This document shows positions 1 to 9,310 of a stretch of 64,000 bases of DNA, one piece after another. Under the pieces are notes generated by a model. That model was given only the letters and a program-made list of their open reading frames with translations, ran no database searches and was not told the origin of the DNA. Position 1 is the first letter of the stretch. Every line of letters begins with the position of its first letter. A program made the position numbers and the translations under genes. This DNA is from CAVPDG01 sp963702535 (lineage in GTDB: Bacteria; Chloroflexota; Anaerolineae; Anaerolineales; UBA4823), in contig CAVPDG010000004.1 in assembly GCA_963702535.1 (NCBI GenBank), forward strand, positions 434,001 to 498,000, given 5' to 3'.

Positions 1-13
1 GGAGGAGAGTGTC

Positions 14-589
14 ATGGCATTCGAGGATTTGGATACGGAAGGAACAGAAGGACAAGAATTTGAGGTGGAGGAGCAGACGCCGCCACCGGAGGAGTCCAGC
101 AATCGGACTTTCATTATCATCGCCGGTATCCTGGGCGGAATAACGCTGTTAGCTTTATTGTGTATCGCAATCTACGCGCTCGTTATTCTGCCACGCCAGC
201 GTACCCAACGCGAAGCGGATATCGCCAAGCTGAATGCGCAGAATACCCAGGTTGCGCTGGCGCTTACGCAGACCGCTGCCGCCAAAGCCTTCACGGCGAC
301 GCCCACGGTTACCCCGGTGCCTCCAACTGCCACGCGACCTGCCCCCACTTCTACCGCAGTTGTGGCGGTGCCGACCAACACGGTCGTTGCCACCATCGAT
401 CCCCGCACGGCAACCGTATCGGCTTTGCTAACTCAGGCGGCGGTTGTCACGCAGACGGTATTGCCCACCTCCACAGCTCTGCCAGCCACCGGTTTCGCCG
501 AGGATGTTGGTATTCCGGGATTGCTGGGGATTACCGTCCTTCTCATCGCCGTGATCTTCCTGGCGCGGCGCGTGCGCATGGCGAATTAA
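14..589 (+). CDS. Membrane protein with LPxTG-like C-terminal sorting tail
   Basis: A 191-residue protein of unknown function. It has an acidic, Glu/Pro-rich N-terminus (1-31), a strong membrane segment (about 32-59), a helical Gln/Ala stretch, then a Thr/Pro/Ala/Val-rich linker (about 92-155). The end has the architecture of a sortase substrate: LPATG at 156-160, a second hydrophobic segment (about 166-184) and a basic tail (RRVR). The Thr/Pro linker is typical of surface-exposed spacers. The start is supported by a GGAGGAG site at 1-7. No sortase gene lies in the window, so anchoring to the wall is inferred from the motif alone. The presence of two membrane segments is unusual for a cleaved sortase substrate. 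Confidence 0.75.
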   Translation: MAFEDLDTEGTEGQEFEVEEQTPPPEESSNRTFIIIAGILGGITLLALLCIAIYALVILPRQRTQREADIAKLNAQNTQVALALTQTAAAKAFTATPTVTPVPPTATRPAPTSTAVVAVPTNTVVATIDPRTATVSALLTQAAVVTQTVLPTSTALPATGFAEDVGIPGLLGITVLLIAVIFLARRVRMAN

Positions 590-594
590 ACACA

Positions 595-631
595 AAAGGA
601 TGGCGGCAATTGCTGAAAGCCGCCATCCTTT
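595..631. terminator. Bidirectional hairpin terminator
   Basis: A perfect 13-bp stem (595-607 with 619-631) with an 11-nt loop sits between two convergent genes. A and T runs at the outer edges let it serve both strands. Confidence 0.8.
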
Positions 632-653
632 ATTTACCCCTGTCCTTGCCCCA

Positions 654-2112
654 TCAAGTTACACTGGCGGCTACCTGTTCTCCATAGCCAATCATGGCTT
701 TGACCATCTCGGGCGTGCGCCCTTCAGCATAAACGCGTAAGACAGGCTCTGTACCGGACGGACGGATCAAGAGCCAGGAATCGTCAGCCAGGATATACTT
801 CACCCCATCGATGGTGGAGATTTCAACCACCTGCTCGCCAGCGATCGCGGATGGCGCTGAGTCGAGCAGGTGTTTTTTCATCTGGTCCGTAGCTACCGGA
901 CGCACCAGGCGCAGATCGTTGCGGGTATAGAAAGCCGGTCCAACCTGAGCGAGCAAATCTTCGACGAGATCGTGCAGCGAGCTGCCGCTGCGGGCGATAA
1001 TCTCAATTAACAGTAAGCCCATTAAGATTCCATCGCCCTCGGGGATGTGCCCGTGAATGGAGATGCCGCCCAATTCCTCGCCTCCGATCAACACATCTTC
1101 CTTTAGCATGTAATCTGCGATATGGTTGAACCCGACCGGCGTCTCATAGACAGGTAAGCCGTACTTTTTTGCCAGGCGGTCGATCATGCGCGTGGTGGAT
1201 ACAGTTCGTACCACGGGTCCGCGCCAGTTGCGTTTCTCAACCAGGTAAATCAGGGCGAGCGCCATAATGCGGTGTGGGTCAATAAAATTGCCACGCTCGT
1301 CCATAGCTCCTATCCGGTCTGCATCCCCGTCGGTGGCGAGGCCGAAATTTCCCATGTTCGTACTGATCGCGCCAGCCAGGGCTCCCAGGTAGCGGGCGAT
1401 GGGCTCAGGGTGCACGCCGCCAAACCCCGGATTCATCTCTCCGCGTATCTCCTGCACTTCGCACCCCGTTCCCTGCAGGATGCTCTTCATCACACCCCTG
1501 CCTGATCCGTACATGGAGTCAATCACCAGGCGCTGCGGGTTCTCCGCGATGGCGTTGAAATCGATTAATGCGCGCAGGTGTTCGAAATAATCGGTCAGCG
1601 GATTGAAGCGGCGGATCAGCCCCATCTTCCGCGCCTGGTCGTAATCCATCAGGTTGGGACCGCGCGCGCTCCTCATTATCATTCAAATAGACTTCCACTC
1701 GCCGGCACTGCTCGCTCAATGCGGAGCCGCCGTAGGCTGCTTTGAGCTTGATCCCGTTATAACGCGGCGCGTTGTGCGAGGCGGTGATCATAATCCCTGC
1801 TACAGCCCCGGTGTGGCGCACCGCAAACGATATTGCCGGTGTAGGCGCATCCGATTGCGCCAGGTGAACGGTGTAGCCATTGGCTGCCAGGACGCGTGCC
1901 ACCTCGGTCGCGTACCGGTCAGATAGAAAGCGGGTGTCGAAGCCAACAACCATCTCCCGTGTATCCGGATTGCCGCTCAGCGTGGTGCCATCGTGCCAGG
2001 TATTTGAGTTGACCGCATCCGCGATGGCTTGGGTGACCATGCGCAGGTTGTGAAAAGTGAATGAATCTGAAATTACAGCCCGCCAGCCATCAGTGCCGAA
2101 ATGGATTGGCAT
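654..2112 (-). CDS. Alpha-D-phosphohexomutase (phosphoglucomutase/phosphomannomutase), frameshifted
   Basis: Phosphohexomutase of about 480 residues that interconverts hexose 1- and 6-phosphates in the cytoplasm. The N-terminal part has FGTDGWR and the active-site loop TASHN with the phosphoserine near residue 112. The C-terminal part has the metal loop DGDADR, the sugar loop GGEELGG and the phosphate-binding RPSGTEP. The two parts are in different frames. The break lies at about 1663-1680, near a GCGCGC run, where the N-terminal frame (to NDNEER) must join ARGPNLMDYDQ. All catalytic loops are intact, so this looks like a sequencing indel. Start ATG at 2112 with a strong AGGAGGAG site. Whether glucose, mannose or glucosamine phosphate is preferred cannot be told from the sequence. 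Confidence 0.9.
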
Positions 2113-2145
2113 TAATGATCTCCTCCTGTGAATTTTGTAGCCTAG

Positions 2146-2175
2146 ATTTTATCACTTCTCAGAACGTGGGTGCAA
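2146..2175 (-). promoter_or_regulatory. Possible sigma-70 promoter of the phosphohexomutase gene
   Basis: On the minus strand TTGCAC (2170-2175) and TAAAAT (2146-2151) are separated by 18 nt, about 35 nt upstream of the ATG. Confidence 0.4.
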
Positions 2176-2299
2176 TTGTCAGAGTCTGGGACCCCAAAAA
2201 CAAGATTTACCAACAACTTTTGAGTGCTCCCCTTGTCAGCAGCCCGTGGCAGTCCGGGGGATAGCGGCGGTCGGTGTGCACGAATCATGGAGATCATGC

Positions 2300-2305
2300 T
2301 AAAAT
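2300..2305 (+). promoter_or_regulatory. -10 box placing the transcript start at the ATG
   Basis: TAAAAT at 2300-2305 is followed by six bases and then the ATG at 2312. Transcription from it would start at or next to the start codon, giving a leaderless mRNA. No clear -35 or Shine-Dalgarno sequence is seen. Confidence 0.4.
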
Positions 2306-2311
2306 CAAATC

Positions 2312-3997
2312 ATGGCTGATTCGGAAATTCCCAAGTATGCAGATTTCCTTAAACAGCTCTACTTCTTTCGAGACCTGGATCAAGCCCATCTGGCGCGCCT
2401 GGTATCCCGTATGCTGCGCATGGAGCCGACCCAAGACACCCTGATTCTTCAGGAGGGAGAAGCCGATAGCGATTTCTACCTGATCTACCAGGGCAAGGTG
2501 CAGTTGAGTCAGCAGGAGCAGGGTGTAGACCTCCCGGCAGGCACCCTGGGTCCTGGTGATTACTTTGGCGAGGAAGCCTCGCTTCTCAACCATCCCAGTG
2601 CGTTTTCAGTCCGGGTCCTCTCCAGGCAGGCGATCCTGCTGCGCTTGCGTAAGGCGTACTTTGATGAGCTACTGCAGGAGTATCCCCAGCTCGGCGTTGA
2701 TTTCAAGGATACCCTGGAGAGCAGGCGCCGCGCAGCAGAGAAGAAGTTCGACTGGATCGGTCTCGATGAAGTGGTGTACATGCTCACTCAAAAGCACTGG
2801 TTCATCCTATCGATGGAGATGCTACTCCCTGCCGCCATCGCCTTCTTTGCATTGCTCAGCCTGGGATATGGGCTAGCCGTTCCCGAGAACATGTTCGGAA
2901 ATCTCCCCGTCATTTTTGGGATGTTGGGGTTATTGTTTGCCGGTCTGTTGGTGATTTGGCTCTATGTCGATTGGCGCAATGATTTCTATATCCTGACCAA
3001 TCAGCGTGTAGTCTGGTTGGAGAGAGTGGTATTCCTGTATTACAGCCGTCGCGAAGCGCCGCTCCCACACATCCTTTCGGTAAATGTTTTTCATAGCTGG
3101 TTGGGGCGGATCATCGGGTATGGGAATGTCGAGGTCCGTACTTTTACGGGGTCCATCCTGATGCGCAATAGTGCTCACCCATACCAGCTCGCCTCTGCCA
3201 TCCAGGGATTTCTCGTGCGTGCCAAGGAGCTGACGAAGCAATACGAAGCCGAGAATATGGAAAAAGCCCTCCAGGATCGTTTGCGGGTAGCGGATGATGA
3301 AGAGCCGCTCCCGTCCGAGCCGCCTCCTGCACAGGTGGCAGCGATACCTGGGCGGAGAACAGGCGTGCGCGCCATTCTGGATACGTTTCTAAAAGTTCGC
3401 TTCGTCGATGGAGCGGTGATCACCTATCGCAAGCACTGGCTGCTCCTCGTTCGCAAGTCCTGGTTGCCCCTGCTCCTGCTCGGGCTGTATACAATTCTGG
3501 TGGTTGTTCTGGCGCAGAGCGGCATCCTGGCTGGGAATTGTTTTCCAGTCTTAATCGTCATGGGCTATATCGGTCTATTCCTCTGGCTGCTTTACCGCTA
3601 TGTGGACTGGAACAACGATATCTACCAGCTGATGCCTGACCAGATCATGGATATCGAGCGCAGACCACTCGGGGAAGAGAAAAAGAAAAGCGCCCCATTG
3701 GATTCGATCCTTAGCCTGGAGCATAGGCGCGAAGGCATCATCCGGTTGATCTTCAACTATGGGGATGTCATTATTAACGTGGGGCAGACGCAATTTTTGT
3801 TCTATGGGGTCAAGAATCCGGATGAAGTCCAGCAGGATATCGTCGCATATATCGAGGCGCGACGGCGGCAGAAACAGGATGAGGCGGCTGCGCGCGAGCG
3901 TGAGCGGATGTTGGATTGGTTCAGCACTTACCATACCCAATCCGAAAAATTAGAAGAGGTTGAGAAAAAGTCGGATTGGGATTTGTTTCCAGGGTAA
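2312..3997 (+). CDS. Cyclic nucleotide-binding domain protein with duplicated membrane/PH module
   Basis: A 561-residue protein. Residues about 12-130 form a cNMP-binding (CAP_ED) fold, including a GDYFGE turn. Two copies of one module follow: a pair of membrane helices (about 165-217, then about 380-430) and a bacterial PH-like (bPH2/YdbT) domain. Both modules show the matching VDWRND.Y / VDWNND.Y junction and a GYGNVEV / NYGDVII strand. It is a membrane-anchored protein that may respond to a cyclic nucleotide or another ligand. The phosphate-cassette residues cannot be judged well enough to name the nucleotide. It stands alone, upstream of def. There is no Shine-Dalgarno site, but a -10 box lies seven bases before the ATG. 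Confidence 0.8.
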   Translation: MADSEIPKYADFLKQLYFFRDLDQAHLARLVSRMLRMEPTQDTLILQEGEADSDFYLIYQGKVQLSQQEQGVDLPAGTLGPGDYFGEEASLLNHPSAFSVRVLSRQAILLRLRKAYFDELLQEYPQLGVDFKDTLESRRRAAEKKFDWIGLDEVVYMLTQKHWFILSMEMLLPAAIAFFALLSLGYGLAVPENMFGNLPVIFGMLGLLFAGLLVIWLYVDWRNDFYILTNQRVVWLERVVFLYYSRREAPLPHILSVNVFHSWLGRIIGYGNVEVRTFTGSILMRNSAHPYQLASAIQGFLVRAKELTKQYEAENMEKALQDRLRVADDEEPLPSEPPPAQVAAIPGRRTGVRAILDTFLKVRFVDGAVITYRKHWLLLVRKSWLPLLLLGLYTILVVVLAQSGILAGNCFPVLIVMGYIGLFLWLLYRYVDWNNDIYQLMPDQIMDIERRPLGEEKKKSAPLDSILSLEHRREGIIRLIFNYGDVIINVGQTQFLFYGVKNPDEVQQDIVAYIEARRRQKQDEAAARERERMLDWFSTYHTQSEKLEEVEKKSDWDLFPG

Positions 3998-4043
3998 AAT
4001 ACTGCATTGTTTATCAAGATAGTCTTTTGACGAGGTTGTATCG

Positions 4044-4566
4044 ATGGCGCTACGGGAAATTGTCACTCACCCTGCTCCGGTTCTCCGGAAAAAAGCTCGC
4101 AAAATAACAGATTTTGGTCCCGAGCTGCAGTTATTGATCGATGATATGGTGGAAACCATGCGTGAAGCGCCGGGGGTCGGTCTGGCAGCTCCGCAAGTGG
4201 GTGTTCCGCTACAGTTGATCGTTGTTGAATATAGCGAAAAGGCTGAAGAAGAAGGTAGCGAAGAGCCGCCCAAACTGTATACCATCGTCAATCCAGAGAT
4301 TATTCGCTATTCTGGTGATATGGAACTGGGTACGGAAGGTTGCCTTTCCGTTCCCGGATTTCGTGGGCGATGTTGAGCGGCCTTTGGCAATTACCCTCAA
4401 AGGACAGAACCGGCGCGGCAAGCCGCTGAGGCTCAAAGCCGATGGCTGGCTGGCGCGCATCTTCCAGCACGAAGTGGATCACCTGAATGGCGTTCTGTTC
4501 ATCGACCGGGCTGAAAAAGTCTGGAAAGTGGAGGATCAAACGGGTCAGGTTATGCCGGCGGATTGA
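4044..4566 (+). CDS. def: Peptide deformylase, frameshifted
   Basis: Removes the N-formyl group from new proteins. All three family motifs are present: GVGLAAPQVG, EGCLSVPG and QHEVDH, which supply the active-site Gln, the metal Cys and the HExxH metal site. Length is about 174 residues. The frame breaks right after CLSVPGF at TTT 4359-4361. Removing one T restores the family-typical continuation FVGDVERP. As the gene is normally essential, a one-base sequencing insertion is far more likely than a real mutation. Its TGA (4564-4566) overlaps the ATG of recF by one base, so the two are translationally coupled. Confidence 0.95.
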
Positions 4567-5792
4567 TGCATCTCACCCATCTTTCACTTACGAATTTTCG
4601 CAACTTCGCCCGCCTGGACGTGGATGTACCCCAGGGGGCGGTTTTGCTTGTGGGGGCAAATGCTCAGGGTAAGACAAGCGTCCTCGAAGCGGTGTACTAC
4701 CTGGCTGCCTTCTCCTCGTTCCATGCGGGCAACGATCGCCAGTTGATTAATTTCCTCGCCGGGCGAGATGCGCTGGCGGTCGCTCGGATCGTCGCTGATT
4801 TTCGTCGGGACGATACCCCAGGACGGGCGCACCGCATCGAGGTGCGCATCATCCAGGAGCCAAACGGCATAGCCGGTGAAACACGGCTGCGTAAAGAGGT
4901 CCTGCTGGATGGCGCCAAGAGCAAAGTGGCTGAGCTGATGGGTTATTTCAACGCTGTCTTGTTCCTGCCGCAGTCTTTGCGCGTCATCGAAGGGGCGCCT
5001 GAGGAACGCCGGCGCTACCTCAATATGACCCTATCGCAAGTCATCCCCCGTTACGCAGACCTGCTCTCCGAATACAGCCATGTTCTTAGCCAGCGGAATG
5101 CCTTGCTCAAGCAGATCGGCGAATACGGGGGCGACACGGAGCAATTGATCTTTTGGGATGAGCAATTGGCGTCAGCAGGTGCTTTCTTGATCCACGCTCG
5201 TATCCACGCCATCCAGGAGCTGGAAAAGCTGGCTATTCCCATTCATAGCGAGGTCACACGCGACGTTGAGATCCTGCGCCTGGCATATGAGCCTGCCTAT
5301 GATCCGCTGCCCAAGTCTCACCGGCAGTACCGCTTGCCATTAGATTCCGCCTATGATCGTTGTGGTATTCCCGTGGAGAAAATAATCCAGGGGTTCAAAG
5401 ACAGCCTGTTGCAGCTGCGTGGCGAGGAGATCGCCCGCGGCGTGACCACGATTGGGCCGCATCGGGATGACCTGCGCTTCTTGAGCAACAGCATCGACCT
5501 GGGCGTGTACGGTTCGCGCGGCCAGACGCGTACAGCGATGTTGTCCTTGAAGCTGGCTGAGGTGAGCTGGATGAAGTCCAGAAGCGGTCAGTGGCCCGTG
5601 TTACTCTTGGATGAGGTGCTGGCTGAGCTGGATCAGGACCGCCGTGTCGATTTGATCCGCCGCCTTGCCGAGGGCGAGCAGATCATGATGACGACCACCG
5701 ACCTGGATTTATTCCCCGCCGATCTGGTCCAGGCAGCCACTCTCTGGCAGGTGGAGGCGGGGCGTTTACAAGAGGTGCGCACTGGCGTTTGA
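4566..5792 (+). CDS. recF: DNA replication/repair protein RecF
   Basis: A 408-residue SMC-like ATPase that helps load RecA at gapped DNA. The Walker A sequence GANAQGKT is at residues 30-37. The family N-terminus (LTNFRNF) and the C-terminal signature and Walker B region (LLLDEVLAELD) are present, and the length is normal. The real start is the ATG at 4566, not the TTG one codon upstream, because it overlaps the def stop. It is paired with def here, not with dnaA-dnaN-gyrB as in many bacteria. Confidence 0.95.
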   Translation: MHLTHLSLTNFRNFARLDVDVPQGAVLLVGANAQGKTSVLEAVYYLAAFSSFHAGNDRQLINFLAGRDALAVARIVADFRRDDTPGRAHRIEVRIIQEPNGIAGETRLRKEVLLDGAKSKVAELMGYFNAVLFLPQSLRVIEGAPEERRRYLNMTLSQVIPRYADLLSEYSHVLSQRNALLKQIGEYGGDTEQLIFWDEQLASAGAFLIHARIHAIQELEKLAIPIHSEVTRDVEILRLAYEPAYDPLPKSHRQYRLPLDSAYDRCGIPVEKIIQGFKDSLLQLRGEEIARGVTTIGPHRDDLRFLSNSIDLGVYGSRGQTRTAMLSLKLAEVSWMKSRSGQWPVLLLDEVLAELDQDRRVDLIRRLAEGEQIMMTTTDLDLFPADLVQAATLWQVEAGRLQEVRTGV

Positions 5793-5841
5793 GCCGGCGC
5801 TGCTTCCTTTCTGCAAATCCTAAAGCTGTGAACTGGGGGGC

Positions 5842-6552
5842 TTACAGGGGGCGTTTGGAGGGGATACCCGCTCTTCTGGGGTAATTGGCAGGCGTTGCGG
5901 CAACTTTATCCACGATGACCAGAAATCGTTGGTCCGCGACACCCGGCAGGCTGACAGGCACCAGGCGGCGTAAGTGCCCGCCAAGCAGGCGAAACGCACG
6001 GTCGGCGGCATGGGCTTCTGCCAGCGCCAACTCTCCTTTCATCGCCAGGATCATGCCGCCGACGTGCACCAACGGCAGCAGGTACTCCGCCAGCACCGGC
6101 AGCTCGGCGACGGCGCGGGCAACAGCCCAATTGTACCGCTCGCGATAGGCAGGCATCTGTCCCAGTATTTCGGCGCGTTCCTGTACTACATTAACCCTGG
6201 TCAAACCGAGTTTTTCCACCATGTGTTTACAGAAACCTGCCTTCTTGCCGACCAACTCAGCCAGGGTCAGATGGATCGCCGGGCACACGATTTTCAATGG
6301 CAGTCCGGGGAAGCCCGCTCCGCTGCCTACATCGATGATCCTCTCCATCGGCGTCTCGCGCAGCGCCAAAAGGCAAGTCAGTGAATCGAGAAAGTGCTTG
6401 GTGCGGACTTTTTCCGGGTCGCGGATGGCGGTCAGGTTATGCCTCTCGTTCCATTCCAGCAGCTCGTGTTCGTATGTGTTGAATGCGGAAACCTGGCTAG
6501 GGGTGAGCCGGATGCTGAGCAGTGCTTGAACCGACTGCGTTAAATCGTCCAC
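5842..6552 (-). CDS. rsmG: 16S rRNA (guanine-527-N7)-methyltransferase RsmG
   Basis: A 236-residue class I methyltransferase acting on the 530 loop of 16S rRNA. The family N-terminus (LLEWNERHNLTAIRDPEKV) leads into the SAM-binding motif DVGSGAGFPGLPLKI. The frame is intact. It starts with GTG at 6552. There is no Shine-Dalgarno site, but a TATAAT lies seven bases upstream. It is convergent with recF and divergent from the C39-like gene. The last residues are basic. Confidence 0.93.
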   Translation of the reverse strand: MDDLTQSVQALLSIRLTPSQVSAFNTYEHELLEWNERHNLTAIRDPEKVRTKHFLDSLTCLLALRETPMERIIDVGSGAGFPGLPLKIVCPAIHLTLAELVGKKAGFCKHMVEKLGLTRVNVVQERAEILGQMPAYRERYNWAVARAVAELPVLAEYLLPLVHVGGMILAMKGELALAEAHAADRAFRLLGGHLRRLVPVSLPGVADQRFLVIVDKVAATPANYPRRAGIPSKRPL

Positions 6553-6559
6553 AGGATTG

Positions 6560-6565
6560 ATTATA
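6560..6565 (-). promoter_or_regulatory. -10 box immediately upstream of rsmG
   Basis: TATAAT on the minus strand with seven bases between it and the GTG start of rsmG, implying an mRNA with almost no 5' leader. Confidence 0.45.
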
Positions 6566-6608
6566 CTCGCTTGCCACCCGCGCGAGATTCAGCTAAAATG
6601 GCGCCAGC

Positions 6609-7341
6609 ATGAGCGCCAGGCGATGGGTCTTATTATTGGTGTTATTCGCCATCCTTCTTCCTGCGTTTCAGGGGGTCCAGGCAGATTCCATACCTGACCG
6701 GGCGTATATCGAAGGTCTCAAAGGGCGCCGGCAAAGCCTATCGCTATCCTGCGAGTTCGCGCTCAGCGGTGGATTGGGCAGCGTATTGGGGAGTCAGGAT
6801 CGGAGAGAAGGGTTTCCTCTCCAATCTGCCGCGCTCGAAAAATCCAGACAAAGGATTTGTCGGCAATCCGAACGATGCCTGGGGCAATGTGCCGCCGGCG
6901 TCCTATGGCGTTCACGCCCCGCCCGTTGCCGACCTGTTGCAAGAATATGGCTTGCAAGCCGAAGCGCGGCGCAACCTGAAGTGGCAAGATTTACAGAGAG
7001 AAATCGCCGCAGGCAGACCGGTGATTGTCTGGATCATCGGTCAGATGTGGGAGGGGAAAGCCATCAAATATAAATCTCCGGATGGGCATAAGACCCTCGT
7101 CGCCCCCTACGAGCACACCATGATCCTGATCGGATATGAGCCAGGAAAAATCTATGTCGTCGATGCCTATACAGGCTGGACGCAGTCTTACCCCTTGCGC
7201 ACGTTCCTGCGCTCCTGGAAAACCCTGGGTAACATGGCGATCCTCGGCGGCGCCCCGTTACCCGCAGCAACACCTCAAGGCGAAGGGGCAACGCCGGCAG
7301 CAATTTCGCCGAGCGTCTACCTGCCCTTCGTGTTCAGGTAG
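6609..7341 (+). CDS. Secreted C39-like (cysteine peptidase-fold) protein, frameshifted
   Basis: About 243 residues. A signal peptide (VLLLVLFAILLPAFQG) is followed by a Peptidase_C39_2-like domain: a Cys-containing Q..LSLSCE start, the segment RPVIVWIIGQM, the His-bearing YEHTMILIGYE and the YVVDAYTG strand. These match the Cys-His-Asp order of the fold. The frame breaks at 6751-6760. Dropping one T of TT (6756-6757) gives CESRSAVDWAAYWGV and joins the halves. The C-terminus is a Pro/Thr/Ala tail ending in a hydrophobic patch. The gene is monocistronic and divergent from rsmG. Whether it is an active peptidase is unknown. Confidence 0.8.
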
Positions 7342-7380
7342 CCCCCAAATCCGGGTGCTTCCACGGCGATTCCCACTGAA
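7342..7380 (+). repeat. Dispersed intergenic repeat, copy A
   Basis: Copy of a motif with core TTCCACGGMGATTYCCACTG. It lies directly after a stop codon. Related copies are at 13810-13848 (inverted) and 33568-33602. Confidence 0.7.
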
Positions 7381-7390
7381 CCATAACGAA

Positions 7391-7418
7391 GCCAGCTCCG
7401 AAATAAGAGCTGGCTTTT
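7391..7418 (+). terminator. Rho-independent terminator
   Basis: Perfect 8-bp stem GCCAGCTC / GAGCTGGC (7391-7398 with 7407-7414) followed by TTTT, downstream of the C39-like gene and facing the convergent DUF4349 gene. Confidence 0.8.
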
Positions 7419-7460
7419 GTATTCTATAAAATGGTTGATAAAGTGTTGAGGTTGGCAGTG

Positions 7461-8408
7461 CTACGACTGCGTCTTTTCGATTTCAGCAGCTTTCCTGGCT
7501 CGACGCTGGCGGCGCCAGGTGCGGATGCCCCAGATGAGCAGGATGACCGGCAAGACGAAGATGATGAACAGCGCCAGCAGCACCGGAAGCACGTAAATCA
7601 CTACCCAGATCACAGCCTTCGCCAATCCCTGGAGTGTACTCACGAGGGTTTCGATCGCTCGGCTAGCCGTTGACCCCAATTGCCAGCCTCCTACCGTGAT
7701 CGGTTGGACGGCTTCATCCGCCAGGAGCTCGGCGCTGATCGAGGACAGGGCTACGGATTGCTCGTAATATTGCATCTGCCCTTTGATCACCTCGATCTGT
7801 TCTCGCACCCTGACCAGTTCATTGTATACCGAGAGGACATCCTCGGTCCTGGTAGCTGACCCCATGATCTCTGTGAGCTGGGCTTCCGCGGCTTCCAGGT
7901 TGCGCAGGCGGGACTCCAGGTCGGTGTATTCACTGGTCACATCCTGGCTGTTGATGTTCTCGTTCTGGGGAGCCTGGTCGCTCTCGCTATGGATACGCTC
8001 GAGCGCCTCATTGAAACGGGCGGCTGGGACGCGGATGGTGACCGATGCATTGGGCACTTGCTTTCCGTTTGCCATGCTTGTTTGCGAAAGCGCTGCTGAG
8101 ACGACAAAGCCGCCCATCTCTTCTGCAAGCTTGCTGATGCGATCCTTGGATGCGGTGGGGTCGGGAACGATGATGGTCAGGTTGGCGTTCTTGATCACCA
8201 TGCGCTCCGGGTTCGCCTGCGGGAGGCTTGCGTCGTACGAGCCGCCGGCTGCATCTCTCACCGGCGCGCCGGCCTCGGCTGGCATTTCTACCGACGCCGA
8301 CATTTCAGGCGCGCCTTGGGTTGGCGCTGCACTGGCGCAGGCAGATAGGACCGCGCCAGCCAGGATGATCATGAGCATAAGGAATGTGAGCTTGGATCTC
8401 GTTTTCAT
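7461..8408 (-). CDS. DUF4349 lipoprotein
   Basis: A 315-residue predicted lipoprotein. The signal peptide ends in the lipobox LSAC (Cys about residue 24). A low-complexity linker follows. The DUF4349 domain starts near PERMVIKNANLTIIVPDP and includes a long helical region (SEYTDLESRLRNLEAAEAQLTEIM). A C-terminal membrane helix (about 268-295) is followed by a basic tail. The family is common in Gram-positives and Chloroflexota, and its function is unknown. The frame is intact. It lies 53 bp downstream of the phosphoesterase on the same strand and may be cotranscribed. Confidence 0.9.
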   Translation of the reverse strand: MKTRSKLTFLMLMIILAGAVLSACASAAPTQGAPEMSASVEMPAEAGAPVRDAAGGSYDASLPQANPERMVIKNANLTIIVPDPTASKDRISKLAEEMGGFVVSAALSQTSMANGKQVPNASVTIRVPAARFNEALERIHSESDQAPQNENINSQDVTSEYTDLESRLRNLEAAEAQLTEIMGSATRTEDVLSVYNELVRVREQIEVIKGQMQYYEQSVALSSISAELLADEAVQPITVGGWQLGSTASRAIETLVSTLQGLAKAVIWVVIYVLPVLLALFIIFVLPVILLIWGIRTWRRQRRARKAAEIEKTQS

Positions 8409-8461
8409 TTTCTCCTCTCCTTGTCCACCCCTAGACGCTCGAAATGACTCGCTTGTTCCCG

Positions 8462-9190
8462 CTACCAGCCCGCTGCCAGGCGCTGGATGTGGCGGTCCGG
8501 CAGACCGAGCGCCAGCATGCGGCTTTGCACTGCGCCGATGTCATAGGTCACCCGGCGGTATTCCCAGTGCGGATCGCTCGTGTCGAAGATGGCGTAAGCT
8601 GCCCGGGGGTCACGGTCGCGTGGCTGCCCCACCGAGCCGGGATTGAGGATCGCCCGCGGTTGGAGGAGTGAGCTGCTATCCACTTCGGGGACCTGGAGCT
8701 GAGCCAGTGTATTGGCGGAGCGCATCTGGAAGATGATCGGTAAGTGGGTGTGTCCCACGAAGCAGTAAGGCGTATCGAAGTGCTCGAAGCAGCGCGTGGC
8801 GTTGAAGGTATCCAACAGGTATTCCCATACCGGCTGGCGCGGGCTGCCATGCACCAGGGTAACGAGCGGAGTATCCACGCGCTCCGGGAGGCGCTTTAAA
8901 AATGCCAGGCTTTCCTCCGTCAAAGCGTGTTGCGTCCAGTGCAGCGCCTGGCGTGCCTCTGGGTTGAATGTGGCGGAATCGATTTGCTCCAGCGCGGCTG
9001 CATCGTGGTTGCCCAGGATGCAGATCAAGTCCGGCAGCTCGCGCACACGCTGGATGCATTCGTTGGGATCGGGTCCGTAACCTACGAGGTCTCCCAGGCA
9101 CCAGGCAGCATCAATTGCGCCAGCGTGATCCAGTACGGCGTTCAGTGCAGTGAGGTTGGCGTGAATATCAGAGATGATCAGGATGCGCAT
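8462..9190 (-). CDS. Metallophosphoesterase (YfcE/ApaH-like)
   Basis: A 242-residue calcineurin-like phosphoesterase with all metal motifs in order: SDIHAN, GDLVGYGPDP, GNHDAA, LVHGSP and GHTHLP. The short single-domain form resembles YfcE-type phosphodiesterases and bacterial ApaH-like proteins. The substrate is not predictable. No signal peptide, so it is cytoplasmic. The frame is intact. A TACCAT lies seven bases upstream of the ATG and could be a -10 box for a leaderless transcript. Confidence 0.9.
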   Translation of the reverse strand: MRILIISDIHANLTALNAVLDHAGAIDAAWCLGDLVGYGPDPNECIQRVRELPDLICILGNHDAAALEQIDSATFNPEARQALHWTQHALTEESLAFLKRLPERVDTPLVTLVHGSPRQPVWEYLLDTFNATRCFEHFDTPYCFVGHTHLPIIFQMRSANTLAQLQVPEVDSSSLLQPRAILNPGSVGQPRDRDPRAAYAIFDTSDPHWEYRRVTYDIGAVQSRMLALGLPDRHIQRLAAGW

Positions 9191-9310
9191 TGGCTATATG
9201 GTAGCACAGAACTGGCGAAGCGTGAAGCGATGGGCGCAGGCTGATTTCAGCCCGGCAGCCAGACCTGGTACAAACCCAGGTCGCCGCCTTCTCCATCCGC
9301 GTAAAAGGTT

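Noticed and set aside
7431..7673. Open frame opposite the DUF4349 gene
   Set aside because: It is an antisense shadow of a well-supported lipoprotein gene and has no family features.
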